Assembly: GCF_900100315.1 (NCBI RefSeq)
Contig: NZ_FNFF01000022.1
Span: forward strand, 23,613 to 87,612
Reading direction: 5' to 3'
Length of the DNA: 64,000 bases
DNA from: Streptomyces indicus
GTDB taxonomy: Bacteria; Actinomycetota; Actinomycetes; Streptomycetales; Streptomycetaceae
A model generated the notes under the pieces. It saw nothing but the letters and a program-made list of their open reading frames with translations, did no database searches and was not told the origin of the DNA. Shown in pieces: positions 16,883-27,605 of this stretch (position 1 is its first letter; each line of letters opens with the position of its first letter). Position numbers and translations under genes: made by a program.

Positions 16883-18082
16883 TCAGTTGGCCGGGAGCAG
16901 CTTGAGCTCCGGGTGGGCCGTGCCGCCCTCGATCGCCGTGGAGGAGATGTGCGAGGCCACGCGCGCGTCCACCGGGTCGTTCGCCGGGTCGTCGTGCACG
17001 ACCAGGTGCTCGTACGTGGTCGAGCGCTGCGCCGGGACGCGGTCCGCGGTGCGGATCATCTCGATGATCTCCTGGAGGTTCGAGCGGTGCTTGGCACCGG
17101 CCGAGGAGACCACGTTCTCCTCCAGCATCACCGAGCCGAGGTCGTCCGCGCCGTAGTGCAGCGTCAGCTGGCCGACCTCCTTGCCGGTGGTCAGCCAGGA
17201 GCCCTGGATGTGCGCGACGTTGTCCAGGAAGAGGCGGGCGATCGCGATCATCCGCAGGTACTCGAAGAGCGTGGCCTGCGTCTGGCCGCGCAGCTTGTTG
17301 TTCTGCGGCTGGTAGGTGTACGGGATGAACGCGCGGAAGCCGCCCGTGCGGTCCTGCACGTCACGGATCATGCGCAGGTGCTCGATGCGCTCGGCGTTGG
17401 TCTCGCCGGTGCCCATGAGCATCGTGGAGGTGGACTCCACGCCCAGGTTGTGCGCGATCTCCATGATCTCCAGCCAGCGCTCGCCGGACTCCTTGAGCGG
17501 GGCGATCGCCTTGCGGGGACGCTCCGGGAGCAGCTCGGCGCCGGCGCCCGCGAAGGAGTCGAGACCGGCCGCGTGGATCCGGCGGATGGCCTCCTCGGCG
17601 CTCACACCGGAGATCCGCGCCATGTGCTCGACCTCGCTCGCCCCCAGCGAATGGATCACCAGCTGCGGATAGGCCTTCTTGATCGCCGAGAAGTGCTCCT
17701 CGTAGTACTCCACACCGAAGTCCGGGTGGTGGCCGCCCTGGAACATGATCTGCGTGCCGCCCAGCTCGACCGTCTCCGCGCAGCGGCGCAGGATGTCGTC
17801 GAGGTCGCGGGTCCAGCCCTTGGCCGTGTCCTTCGGCGGGGCGTAGAAGGCGCAGAACTTGCAGGCCGTCACGCAGACGTTGGTGTAGTTGATGTTCCGC
17901 TCGATGATGTACGTCGCGATGTGCTCCGTACCGGCGTAGCGGCGGCGGCGCGCGGCGTCCGCGGCGGCGCCCAGCGCGTGCAGCGGGGCGTGCCGGTAGA
18001 GGTCGAGGGCCTCTTCGGGGGTGATCCGCCCACCCTCGGCGGCGCGGTCGAGAATCGACTGGAGTGCGGCCTTCTCGGTCAC
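16883..18082 (-). CDS. mqnC: Cyclic dehypoxanthinyl futalosine synthase
   Basis: 399 residues, radical SAM enzyme of the futalosine menaquinone pathway; it closes the second ring of dehypoxanthine futalosine. The cluster motif CVTACKFC (Cys70, Cys74, Cys77) is visible, with YTYQPQNNKLRG and FQGGHHPDFGVEYYEEHF typical of MqnC rather than MqnE. GTG start. It heads a minus-strand set with the degenerate amidohydrolase gene and probably menG and glsA. Confidence 0.96.
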   Translation of the reverse strand: MTEKAALQSILDRAAEGGRITPEEALDLYRHAPLHALGAAADAARRRRYAGTEHIATYIIERNINYTNVCVTACKFCAFYAPPKDTAKGWTRDLDDILRRCAETVELGGTQIMFQGGHHPDFGVEYYEEHFSAIKKAYPQLVIHSLGASEVEHMARISGVSAEEAIRRIHAAGLDSFAGAGAELLPERPRKAIAPLKESGERWLEIMEIAHNLGVESTSTMLMGTGETNAERIEHLRMIRDVQDRTGGFRAFIPYTYQPQNNKLRGQTQATLFEYLRMIAIARLFLDNVAHIQGSWLTTGKEVGQLTLHYGADDLGSVMLEENVVSSAGAKHRSNLQEIIEMIRTADRVPAQRSTTYEHLVVHDDPANDPVDARVASHISSTAIEGGTAHPELKLLPAN

Positions 18083-18197
18083 CGGGTCCCTTTCGGCAGG
18101 CTTCCACTACGGACCGATCCAGCGTACGCCAGCGGCCTGCGCGGGTTTCCGGGGGATCCGTCCCCCTCACCGCCCGGCCGTCCCCAGCCCCGGGGCG

Positions 18198-19943
18198 CTA
18201 GCCGACCTTCGAGAGCCGGGCCCGCGGGTCGCCGCCGTCCGGGTTCTCGGAGGCGTACTGAAGATCGTCACCTACCGGGGTCAGCCGTACGACGTGGTCG
18301 TTCTGCGTGCAGCGCGCGTCCCCCTTGTTCTTCGCCCGGCCGGTGGCGACCAGCTCCTTCTCGGACACGGACTTCAGGATCAGGACGTCCGTGCAGGTGC
18401 TCGCACCGAGCTCGTCCGTCATGCTCGCGCTGCCGATCTCCTTGCCGACGGCCGCCTGCTGCACCGTCACCTTCACCGTGCCCGCGGGCAGCAGGCCGTC
18501 GAGCGCCTGGGCCTTGCCCTCCCAGGTGCCGAGGTAGCGCTCGGGGATCTCGTTCAGCTGCTCGCCGGAGCCGCCGCTGCCGCCGGGCTCCTGCGAGGGG
18601 GTGGCCGACTGCGTGGCCGCCGGCGGTCTGGTCGACTGGTCGGTCCCGCCGCCCGCACCGCTGTCCGCGCCGCGGTCGGGGAGCATGTTGAACACGAACA
18701 CCCCGCCCAGGCTCACCGCCGCGACGGCGCTCGCGACGGCGAGGGCCAGGGTGCAACTCACCTTGCGCCCGCGCCCGTTGTCGCCCTGCGCGGTGGCGGC
18801 CGTCACCGAGACGGACAGCCGGCCCGGCGTGGGCACGGCGTCGGCCGGCGCCGCGGACGGGCCACCGGCCGTGGCGGGCTCGGAAGACTGCGCGGCCGCC
18901 GGTGCAGCTCCCTGTGCGGATCCCTGTGCCGATTCCTGTACGGGGGCCGGTATGTAGGAGGGGTCCGGCGGCCCGAACACCCCGGCGCCCACCGCGGGCT
19001 TGCTGAACTCCACCGGCCCCGAGGCGGGCGGCGGTGCCACCGGCTCCAGGTCGAGCAGGCGTACGGCGGTCCTGCTGACCTGCTCGACCAGCGGGCCCGG
19101 CAGCCAGCCCGCCGCCACCAGTTCCGCCGCGCCGCCGGGCGCGAGCCGGCGGGCCACCTCCTCGGGGGCCGGCCGGGCCGCGGGGTCCTTGGCCAGGCAG
19201 GCGAGGACCACCTCGCGCAAGTCCCCGCCGGGGAGCGGGACTTCGGGCTCGGTGTGCACGACCTGGTAGAGCAGGGCCGCCGAGGAGTCCCCGGTGAAGG
19301 GGGCGGTGCCGGTGGCCGCGTACGCGAGGACGGCGCCGAGCGAGAAGACGTCCGAGGCGCCGCTGACGCCCTGGCCGAGGATCTGCTCGGGGGCCATGTA
19401 GCCGGGCGAGCCGATCGAGACGCCGGAGGAGGTGAGCGAGGCCGTGCCGTCCGTGGCGCGGGCGATGCCGAAGTCGATCAGGCGCGGGCCGTCCAGGGCG
19501 AGCAGCACGTTCGACGGTTTGACGTCGCGGTGGATCAGGTCGAGGGCGTGCACGGCCGCGAGCGCCTCGCCGAGTCCGGCGCCGAGCACCCGTACCGAAT
19601 GATCGGGCAGCGAGCGCAGCGTGCCCCGCTCGCCCACCGCGTCCGACAGCGAGGGACCGGCGACATAGCCGGTGGCCACCCACGGCACGGCGGCCGTGGG
19701 GTCGGCGTCGAGCACGGGGGCGGTCCAGGCGCCGCCGACCCGGCGCGCGGCCTCCACCTCGCGCCGGAAGCGCTCGCGGAACTCCTCGTCGAGCGCGAAG
19801 TGCGGGTGCACGACCTTGACGGCGACGGTCCGCCCGCCGGTGCTGCGGCCCAGGTAGACCCGGCCCATGCCGCCGGCGCCCAGGCGCCCGAGCAGCCGGT
19901 ACGGGCCGATGGCGGTCGGTTCGCCCGCTTCGAGCGGCTGCAT
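18198..19943 (-). CDS. Transmembrane Ser/Thr protein kinase (PknB type)
   Basis: 581 residues. The cytoplasmic kinase domain spans about residues 15-270: P-loop GRLGAGGMGRVY, lysine 43 in AVKVV, catalytic HRDVKPSNVLL, DFGIAR and YMAPEQ. A Pro/Ala/Ser-rich linker leads to one membrane helix (LALAVASAVAAVSLGGVFVF, about residues 395-415) and an external domain of about 160 residues with one cysteine pair. There are no PASTA repeats, so the external ligand is unknown. It is divergent from the esterase gene with a 272-base gap. Confidence 0.93.
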   Translation of the reverse strand: MQPLEAGEPTAIGPYRLLGRLGAGGMGRVYLGRSTGGRTVAVKVVHPHFALDEEFRERFRREVEAARRVGGAWTAPVLDADPTAAVPWVATGYVAGPSLSDAVGERGTLRSLPDHSVRVLGAGLGEALAAVHALDLIHRDVKPSNVLLALDGPRLIDFGIARATDGTASLTSSGVSIGSPGYMAPEQILGQGVSGASDVFSLGAVLAYAATGTAPFTGDSSAALLYQVVHTEPEVPLPGGDLREVVLACLAKDPAARPAPEEVARRLAPGGAAELVAAGWLPGPLVEQVSRTAVRLLDLEPVAPPPASGPVEFSKPAVGAGVFGPPDPSYIPAPVQESAQGSAQGAAPAAAQSSEPATAGGPSAAPADAVPTPGRLSVSVTAATAQGDNGRGRKVSCTLALAVASAVAAVSLGGVFVFNMLPDRGADSGAGGGTDQSTRPPAATQSATPSQEPGGSGGSGEQLNEIPERYLGTWEGKAQALDGLLPAGTVKVTVQQAAVGKEIGSASMTDELGASTCTDVLILKSVSEKELVATGRAKNKGDARCTQNDHVVRLTPVGDDLQYASENPDGGDPRARLSKVG

Positions 19944-20215
19944 GGTGTCGGCCTCCCCCGATGTACCTCACTGACCTCGGCCGTACGGCGCGCCGGCCCA
20001 CGGCCCCGGACCTCACCGGCCTCGGCTAGGAGCAGCGTAGGCCCGCGGGGGGTGGGCGCAGTGGCCCGGATCACCTTCTGCCACAGGCAACCGCATAGGT
20101 CGCCTTTGCCTCTTTATGTCCGGAATCAGGACGCCGGAGCGCGTCCTCACCACCCCTGTACCGCCCCCGTCCCCTTTCCTTCCTGTCCCCTTCCCTTCCT
20201 GCCCGGAGAACTCCC

Positions 20216-21253
20216 ATGAAGCGCCTGACGCATCTGAAGCGCCCGTACATCACGGTGGTGATCACCACCGTGGCCATCGCCGCCGCCCTCGTCGCCGTCC
20301 TGCGGCCGGGCGGTCATCAGGACGAGGTCAGCTACGGCGGCTCGCGGCCGGTGACCCAGGCGAAGGCGACTCCGGGCTCGGACGTGCAGCTGCCCACCAA
20401 TCCGCGCACCTGGGAGACCCAGCGCACCCTCGCCGACGGCACCACGATCGGCGTGACGACGCTGCACGGCGAGAAGTCGGGCTTCACCGGCAAGGTGTGG
20501 GTCTGGGCGCCGAAGGAGTACAGCGACCCGAAGTACGCGAACAGCGCCTTTCCGGTGATGATCGCGCTGCCCGGCTCGTACGGCTTCCCCAACAACTACT
20601 GGTGGGGCACCGACTTCGCGCTCCAGGAGAAGGTCGCGCAGGCCGCGGCCCAGGGGAAGAGCAAGCCGTACATCATCGTGATGCCGGTCCAGAACCCGAA
20701 CCGGGACCACTACTACGACGGCGCCGACATCCCGGGCCAGCCGAAGATGGGCACCTGGATGTCGGACGACGTGCCGAACCTGGTCAAGGAGAACTTCCGT
20801 ACGCTCCGCTCCCCCGAGGGCTGGGGCTTCTTCGGCTCGTCCTCCGGCGGCTACATCGGCCTGAAGATGGCGCTCCAGCACCCGGACAAGTTCGGCTTCG
20901 CCATCGCCGGCGGCCCCGACACCTACCCCGACTCGCCGCTCTGGAAGGGCCACGAGAAGGAGAAGCAGGCGAACAACCCCGAGCAGCTGGCCGCGGACCT
21001 GATCAGGAAGGGCGGACCGGTCAAGGTCCGCATCACCTTCCTGATGGGCGACAAGGAGCCCGCGAAGGACCTGGCGCGGATCAAGGACTTCATGGCGAAG
21101 TACGGCAAGGGTCCGGTCGCGACCGACCTGCACATGATCGCCAACGCCGGGCACGACGGCTACAAGTACGGGGCCGCCCTGTTCGACGGCCCGCTGCAGA
21201 AGATCAGCGAGCACGTCCCGGGTCCCACGGCCGGACAGGCCCCGGCCGCCTGA
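20216..21253 (+). CDS. Membrane-anchored esterase, alpha/beta hydrolase (esterase D / antigen 85-like)
   Basis: 345 residues. An N-terminal uncleaved-looking membrane helix (ITVVITTVAIAAALVAVL) places the enzyme on the outer face. The hydrolase fold follows; the nucleophile elbow is FFGSSSGGY (about residue 205), and the catalytic histidine is probably in ANAGHDGYKYG near the end. The family includes mycolyltransferase-like and S-formylglutathione-hydrolase-like esterases; the substrate cannot be read from sequence. It converges with mqnA, only 20 bases apart. Confidence 0.87.
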   Translation: MKRLTHLKRPYITVVITTVAIAAALVAVLRPGGHQDEVSYGGSRPVTQAKATPGSDVQLPTNPRTWETQRTLADGTTIGVTTLHGEKSGFTGKVWVWAPKEYSDPKYANSAFPVMIALPGSYGFPNNYWWGTDFALQEKVAQAAAQGKSKPYIIVMPVQNPNRDHYYDGADIPGQPKMGTWMSDDVPNLVKENFRTLRSPEGWGFFGSSSGGYIGLKMALQHPDKFGFAIAGGPDTYPDSPLWKGHEKEKQANNPEQLAADLIRKGGPVKVRITFLMGDKEPAKDLARIKDFMAKYGKGPVATDLHMIANAGHDGYKYGAALFDGPLQKISEHVPGPTAGQAPAA

Positions 21254-21273
21254 GGACCGGAGCGCACGCCCGT

Positions 21274-22131
21274 CTAGCCGCCGAGCAGGTCCACCTTCAC
21301 GTCCGCCGCGAAGCCCGTCGTCGGGCCGACGCGGCGGGCGAACTCGGTGACACCGGCCAGCTGGTCCGGGCCGAAGCGGAAGTCGAGCGTCGTGAAGTAC
21401 CGCTCGAGCACCCCGGCGTCGAAGCTCTCCCAGCGCGCCGCCTGCTCGGCCACCTTCGCGACCTCCTCGAGGGAGACGTCGCGCGAGGCCAGGAACGCCT
21501 CGTGCACCTGCCGTACGACGTGCGGCTCGCGCTCCAGGTAGTCGCGCCGGGCCGCCCACACCGCGAAGACGAAGGGCAGTCCGGTCCACTCCTTCCACAT
21601 CGCGCCGAGGTCGTGCACCTGAAGGCCGAGCCGCGGCGCGTCGTGCAGGTTCGCGCGCAGGGCGGCGTCCCCGATCAGGACGGCCGCCTCGGCCTCCTGC
21701 ATCATCAGGCCGAGGTCGGGCGGGCACGTGTAGTAGTCGGGCGTCACCCCGACGTGCTCGGCGAGCAGCAGCTGCGCCAGGCGCACAGAGGTGCGCGAGG
21801 TGGAGCCGAGCGCCACGCGCGCCCCGTCCAGCCGGTCGAGGGGCTGCTGCGAGACGATCACGCAGGACATCACCGGGCCGTCGCAGCCCACCGCGATGTC
21901 GGGCAGGGCGACCAGCTGGTCGGCGTGTTTCAGGAACTCCACGAGCGTGATCGGACCGATGTCCAGATCGCCGCGTACGAGCTGCTCGCTGAGCTTCTCG
22001 GGGGTGTCCTTGGTGAGCTCGAGGTCGAGCAGGGTGCCGGTCCGGGCGAGACCCCAGTACAGCGGCAGACAGTTCAGGAACTGGATGTGGCCGACTCGTG
22101 GCCGGCTGCGACGGGATGCAGGATTGTCCAC
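21274..22131 (-). CDS. mqnA: Chorismate dehydratase
   Basis: 285 residues. MqnA turns chorismate into 3-enolpyruvyl-benzoate, the entry step of the futalosine menaquinone route. It has the periplasmic-binding-protein-like fold of the family, with the conserved opening VGHIQFLNCLPLYWGL, GDLDIGPITLVEFL, and GSTSRTSVRLAQLLLAE. The GTG start was selected; there is no longer in-frame alternative with a ribosome-binding site. Monocistronic here, transcribed away from the cold-shock gene. Confidence 0.95.
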   Translation of the reverse strand: MDNPASRRSRPRVGHIQFLNCLPLYWGLARTGTLLDLELTKDTPEKLSEQLVRGDLDIGPITLVEFLKHADQLVALPDIAVGCDGPVMSCVIVSQQPLDRLDGARVALGSTSRTSVRLAQLLLAEHVGVTPDYYTCPPDLGLMMQEAEAAVLIGDAALRANLHDAPRLGLQVHDLGAMWKEWTGLPFVFAVWAARRDYLEREPHVVRQVHEAFLASRDVSLEEVAKVAEQAARWESFDAGVLERYFTTLDFRFGPDQLAGVTEFARRVGPTTGFAADVKVDLLGG

Positions 22132-22472
22132 ATCGCGAGGCTAGACCCGATGTGGTGCGGTGCGGACGCCGGGGGGGCGGCGCCGGGGTCGCCGCGTATC
22201 CGTTCACCCGCCCGTTTCCGTCCGATAAGTCACCGTTCGTCAATCACCGCCTCACCCCTGTCAAACATACGAGTGACGTGATCTTGCCCTCTATCGCTTC
22301 CCACAGACTGCGTGCTAGGCTCGCCGCAAGTTGCAGTTTGGTTTCCCTTGCAGTACAGAGCCTGCGGAGCATGTGACCGCGGGCTCTCGTCGTTTTCAGA
22401 CTTACGCAGTAGTGGTGACACTTCGCAGAAGGTTCTGGAGCAGGGCGACCCTTTGGCCCATAGGAGGGCTTT
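22132..22472. other. Divergent region and long leader of the cold-shock gene
   Basis: 341 bases between mqnA and the cold-shock gene. A possible -10 (TAGGCT, 22316-22321) for the plus-strand gene would give a leader of about 145 bases, consistent with cold-shock mRNAs, whose long leaders control translation. The leader is unusually T-rich for this window (22320-22460). No -35 match is convincing. No ORF is supported. Confidence 0.5.
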
Positions 22473-22676
22473 ATGGCTACCGGAACCGTCAAGTGGTTCA
22501 ACGCTGAAAAGGGCTTTGGCTTCATCGCCCAGGAAGGCGGCGGCCCGGATGTCTTCGTCCACTACTCCGCGATCAACGCGTCCGGCTTCCGCTCCCTCGA
22601 GGAGAACCAGGCCGTGACCTTCGATGTCACGCAGGGCCCGAAGGGCCCGCAGGCCGAGAACGTCACGCCGGTCTGA
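22473..22676 (+). CDS. Cold-shock domain protein (CspA family)
   Basis: 67 residues, one OB-fold nucleic-acid-binding domain acting as an RNA chaperone. RNP1 (KGFGFI) and RNP2 (VFVHY) are intact, and the start GTVKWFNAEKGFG is canonical. A strong AGGAGG (22462-22467) precedes the ATG by five bases. The gene stands alone and has two hairpins downstream. Confidence 0.97.
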   Translation: MATGTVKWFNAEKGFGFIAQEGGGPDVFVHYSAINASGFRSLEENQAVTFDVTQGPKGPQAENVTPV

Positions 22677-22700
22677 TCCGGACGACACTGCGTTTGATCC

Positions 22701-22722
22701 GCCCGGCCGGCTGAGGCCGGGC
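22701..22722 (+). terminator. First hairpin after the cold-shock gene
   Basis: GCCCGGCC and GGCCGGGC arms with a six-base loop, 24 bases after the stop. No T-run follows, so it may be an mRNA-stabilising 3' stem and not the terminator itself. Confidence 0.5.
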
Positions 22723-22739
22723 ACGGATTGCACCACCCA

Positions 22740-22779
22740 AGGAGCCCCCTCCCCGCAGCAGCGGGGAAGCGGGGCTCCT
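22740..22779 (+). terminator. Terminator of the cold-shock gene
   Basis: Nine-base arms AGGAGCCCC and GGGGCTCCT enclose a second stem CCCCGC/GCGGGG; CTTTT follows two bases later. It looks like a rho-independent terminator. Confidence 0.85.
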
Positions 22780-22911
22780 GCCTTTTCCGCCGGCGTTCCT
22801 TTTGAGGCCGACAGTCCCGACCCTCCGGGCCCAATTGCCCTGAGAAGTGCGGACGGCTCCTGTTTACGGTGAACGCGAACTGCATTCATCGACAGGGAGC
22901 CGGCACACCTC

Positions 22912-23706
22912 ATGAGCGGCAGCAAGAAGGACCAGCAGCGGGCTGCGCGGGAGCGGCTGCGGGCCGAGCGGGACGCCGCCGCGCGCAAGGCGAAGGTGCG
23001 CGGCAGGCTGCTGGTCTCCACCGCCGTCGTGGCCGCGCTCGCCGTGGTGGGCGGCGCCGCCTGGTACATCGCGCGGCCGAGCGCCGACGCCGCTGCGGCC
23101 GAGGGCCCGCTGGTGCGGCCCGCGCACACCACCGGTGCGGACGGCGTGGTCGTGCCGTACGGCAAGGCCGGCAGCGAGCACGTCCTGAGCATCTGGCTCG
23201 ATCCGCGCTGCCCGTACTGCGCGGGTGTGGAGACCGGGCTCGGCAAGACGATGAAGCAGCAGGCCGACGCCGGCACGTACCGGATCGAATACCACTTCGC
23301 GAGCTTTCTCGACGGGTCGCTCGGCGGGAAGGGTTCCAAGCGGGCGCTGAACGCGCTCGGGGCCGCCGTGAACGAGAGCCCCGAGAAATTCATGGAATAC
23401 CTGAACGTCCTGTACGCGAACCACCCCGAGAAGGAGACCGACGACAAGTTCGGCTCCACCGCCACGCTCCTCGAGCTCGCGGACCAGGTGGAGGGACTGC
23501 GGACTCCCGCATTCAACAAGGCCGTCAAGGAACTCACGTATATGCCGTGGGTGGAAAAGGTCTCGCAGCAGTTCTACGAGCAGGACATCAATGGGACGCC
23601 GACGGTCCTGATCGACGGGAAAAAGATCCAGGTAAACTCGGGAAAGGGCATCGAGTCCATTTCGCCCGGGCAGTTCACGAAGCTCGTCGACGAGCACATC
23701 GGGTAG
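22912..23706 (+). CDS. Membrane-anchored DsbA-like thioredoxin-fold protein
   Basis: 264 residues. A very basic, charged cytoplasmic N-terminus (about 30 residues) is followed by one membrane helix (LLVSTAVVAALAVVGGAAWYI), so the catalytic domain faces outside. The thioredoxin domain has the active site CPYC (Cys100, Cys103), and the cis-proline loop is GTPTVLIDG. Members form or isomerise disulfides in exported proteins. A partner re-oxidase could be the DsbB-like protein at 33455. ATG 22912; the ribosome-binding site is weak (CAGGGAG further upstream). The serine protease gene follows after 16 bases. Confidence 0.9.
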   Translation: MSGSKKDQQRAARERLRAERDAAARKAKVRGRLLVSTAVVAALAVVGGAAWYIARPSADAAAAEGPLVRPAHTTGADGVVVPYGKAGSEHVLSIWLDPRCPYCAGVETGLGKTMKQQADAGTYRIEYHFASFLDGSLGGKGSKRALNALGAAVNESPEKFMEYLNVLYANHPEKETDDKFGSTATLLELADQVEGLRTPAFNKAVKELTYMPWVEKVSQQFYEQDINGTPTVLIDGKKIQVNSGKGIESISPGQFTKLVDEHIG

Positions 23707-23722
23707 TCCGCTGCGGGCCGAC

Positions 23723-24441
23723 GTGAGGGAGCGTGCCATCCGGAGCAGGTGGGCATGGCGGATCAAGGCGCTCGCGTGTGCGGGCGCCCTGGTCACCGTG
23801 GTCGCGCTGACCGACCGGGAGACCACTCCGGAATCCGCCGCGGAGATCCCGCCGTATGTCGGCGCGCTGTTCAGCAATGATCTGGACGGCGGGCATTTCT
23901 GCACCGCTTCGGTCGTGCACAGCGAGGGCCGCAATCTGATCGCCACCGCCGCGCATTGCCTGGGCGACGCGGAGGGAAAGGTCTTCGCCCCGGCGTACGC
24001 GTACGGCGAGGCGCCCTACGGCACCTGGACCATCGAGAAGATCTACGAGGACTCCTCCTGGCTGGACGGCGAGGACGAGGACGCGGACCTCGCCTTCGCG
24101 ACCCTCGCGCCCCGCGACGGCGAGGAGATCGAGGACGTCACCGGGGCGAACGTGCTGGACGCGGGTGGCCGCACCGCGGGGAAGGTCACCGTGACCGGCT
24201 ACCCCAGCGACCTCGACCACCCGCTGACCTGCACGGTCGAGCCCACCGAAGAGACCGCCACGCGCCAGCGGGTGGACTGCCCCGACTTCGCCACCGGCAC
24301 CAGCGGCAGCCCGTGGGTGACCGGCGACGGCCGGCTCGTCGGGGTGCTGGGCGGCTACGAGGGCGGCGGCGAGTCGGACGACGTCTCGTACAGCATCGTG
24401 CTCGGAGAGCTGGCGGCGCGGCTGTACGAGCAGGCGACCGG

Positions 24442-24445
<4 letters not shown>
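23723..24445 (+). CDS. Secreted trypsin-like serine protease (V8/glutamyl endopeptidase-like)
   Basis: 240 residues. A basic N-terminus plus hydrophobic helix (ALACAGALVTVVAL) is a signal peptide or anchor. The catalytic triad is visible: His78 in TAAHC, Asp122 in EDADLAF, Ser194 in TGTSGSPW. Cysteines at about 60/79 and 170/186 could form two disulfides, fitting its position just behind the DsbA-like gene; the 16-base gap suggests co-transcription. GTG start. The stop codon overlaps the convergent acyl-CoA ligase stop by four bases. Confidence 0.88.
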
Positions 24446-26247
<1,802 letters not shown>

Positions 26248-26357
26248 GACGCCTCCCCGGGTCCACGGTGCGTAGGACCTTAGGGACGCTGCGCTACGGA
26301 AAGGGATGACTGGAGGCGTCAGCGGCACTGACCTTGGAGCTCAGTCCCGCTACCGTC

Positions 26358-27521
26358 ATGACCATGGCGAGGCGGACGATCACCGTGCACCAGGTACGGG
26401 CGCTGCTGAGCGGCGCCGAGCGCCGGGGCGCCGACACCCTGCCCCTGCTCCAGCGGGCGCAGATCCCTCCGCTGCTGCTCGCCGACGACCGGGCCCGCGT
26501 CACCCCGGCTCAATTCGCCCGGCTCTTCCGGGGGTTGTACGAGCTCACGGGCGACGAGTTCCTCGGGCTCAGCGAGGCCCCGAGCCGGCCCGGCACCTTC
26601 GCGATGATGTGCCACGCCTCGCTCGGATCGCGCGATCTGGGGGCGGCGATCGAGCGCGGGGTGACCTTCTACGGGCTCTTCCCGGGCGGGCCCGATCTCG
26701 TGCTCGAACGGGGTGGCAGCGGAGACGACGGCGAGGCGGTGTTCGTCGTGCGCAACGACTTCGCCTCCGCGGAGCAGCGCTTCCTCGCCGAGTGCGTGGT
26801 GATCATCTGGCACCGGCTGTGCAGCTGGCTGATCGGCCGCCGGATCCCGCTGAGCTGGGCCTCCTTCGCCTGTCCCCCGCCTCCGTACAAGGACGAATAT
26901 CCCCAACTCTTCGGCTGCCCCGTGCACTTCGGGGCCGAGCGCACCGGCGCGGGCTTCGCCGCGCGGTACCTCGCCGCGCCGCTCGTACGCGACGAGGACG
27001 AGCTGGCGCAGATGCTGCGGCGGGCGCCGTTCGAACTGCTCAGCCGGCGCGAGTACGAGACCACGGTGGCCGAGCAGGTGCGCCGGGCCCTCGTGCGGGC
27101 GCTCGGGGACGCGCCGCGGCTGCCTGCGCTCGGCGAGACCGCGGCGCGGCTCGCGGTGAGCCCGGCCACGCTGCGGCGGCGGCTCGCGGCGGAGAACACC
27201 TCGTACAAGGAGCTGAAGGACTCGGTGCGCCGGGACGCGGCGATCGCCCATCTTGCCGAGGGCGGCGAGCCGATCGCGGAGCTGGCGGCGCGGCTCGGGT
27301 TCTCCGAGGACACGGCGTTCCACCGGGCCTTCCGGCGCTGGACGGGGACGACTCCGGGGGCGTACCGCCTGGCGACGTCCGCGCACGAGGCGGCGTCCGG
27401 CCGCGAGGCCGCGCCCGCGCACGAAGCGGCGTCCGGCCGCGAGGCCGCATCCGACCACGACGGCGCATCGCCCGGCGAGGCGGGCCCGGCCGCTCATGAG
27501 ACGCGGAGTCAGCAAAGCTGA
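26358..27521 (+). CDS. AraC family transcriptional regulator with arabinose-binding-type N-terminal domain
   Basis: 387 residues from the first ATG; a second ATG two codons later is equally possible. The N-terminal 200 residues match the ligand-binding domain of the OruR/ArgR-like AraC branch (FARLFRGLYELTGDEFLGLS). The DNA-binding domain has two helix-turn-helices: ARLAVSPATLRRRLAAENTSY and AARLGFSEDTAFHRAFRRWTG. A low-complexity tail of about 50 residues includes two copies of a 12-residue HEAASGREAA-type unit, encoded by a 36-base duplication at 27381-27452. Divergence from the acyl-CoA ligase suggests fatty-acid-linked regulation. Confidence 0.9.
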   Translation: MTMARRTITVHQVRALLSGAERRGADTLPLLQRAQIPPLLLADDRARVTPAQFARLFRGLYELTGDEFLGLSEAPSRPGTFAMMCHASLGSRDLGAAIERGVTFYGLFPGGPDLVLERGGSGDDGEAVFVVRNDFASAEQRFLAECVVIIWHRLCSWLIGRRIPLSWASFACPPPPYKDEYPQLFGCPVHFGAERTGAGFAARYLAAPLVRDEDELAQMLRRAPFELLSRREYETTVAEQVRRALVRALGDAPRLPALGETAARLAVSPATLRRRLAAENTSYKELKDSVRRDAAIAHLAEGGEPIAELAARLGFSEDTAFHRAFRRWTGTTPGAYRLATSAHEAASGREAAPAHEAASGREAASDHDGASPGEAGPAAHETRSQQS

Positions 27522-27605
27522 GCTGTCCGGTCAGCCCCGTACTTACTCGCCGGTCACTACGGTCTCCCCACTACCCCTTCCCCACAGGACAGTTGGGAGA
27601 GCCGC

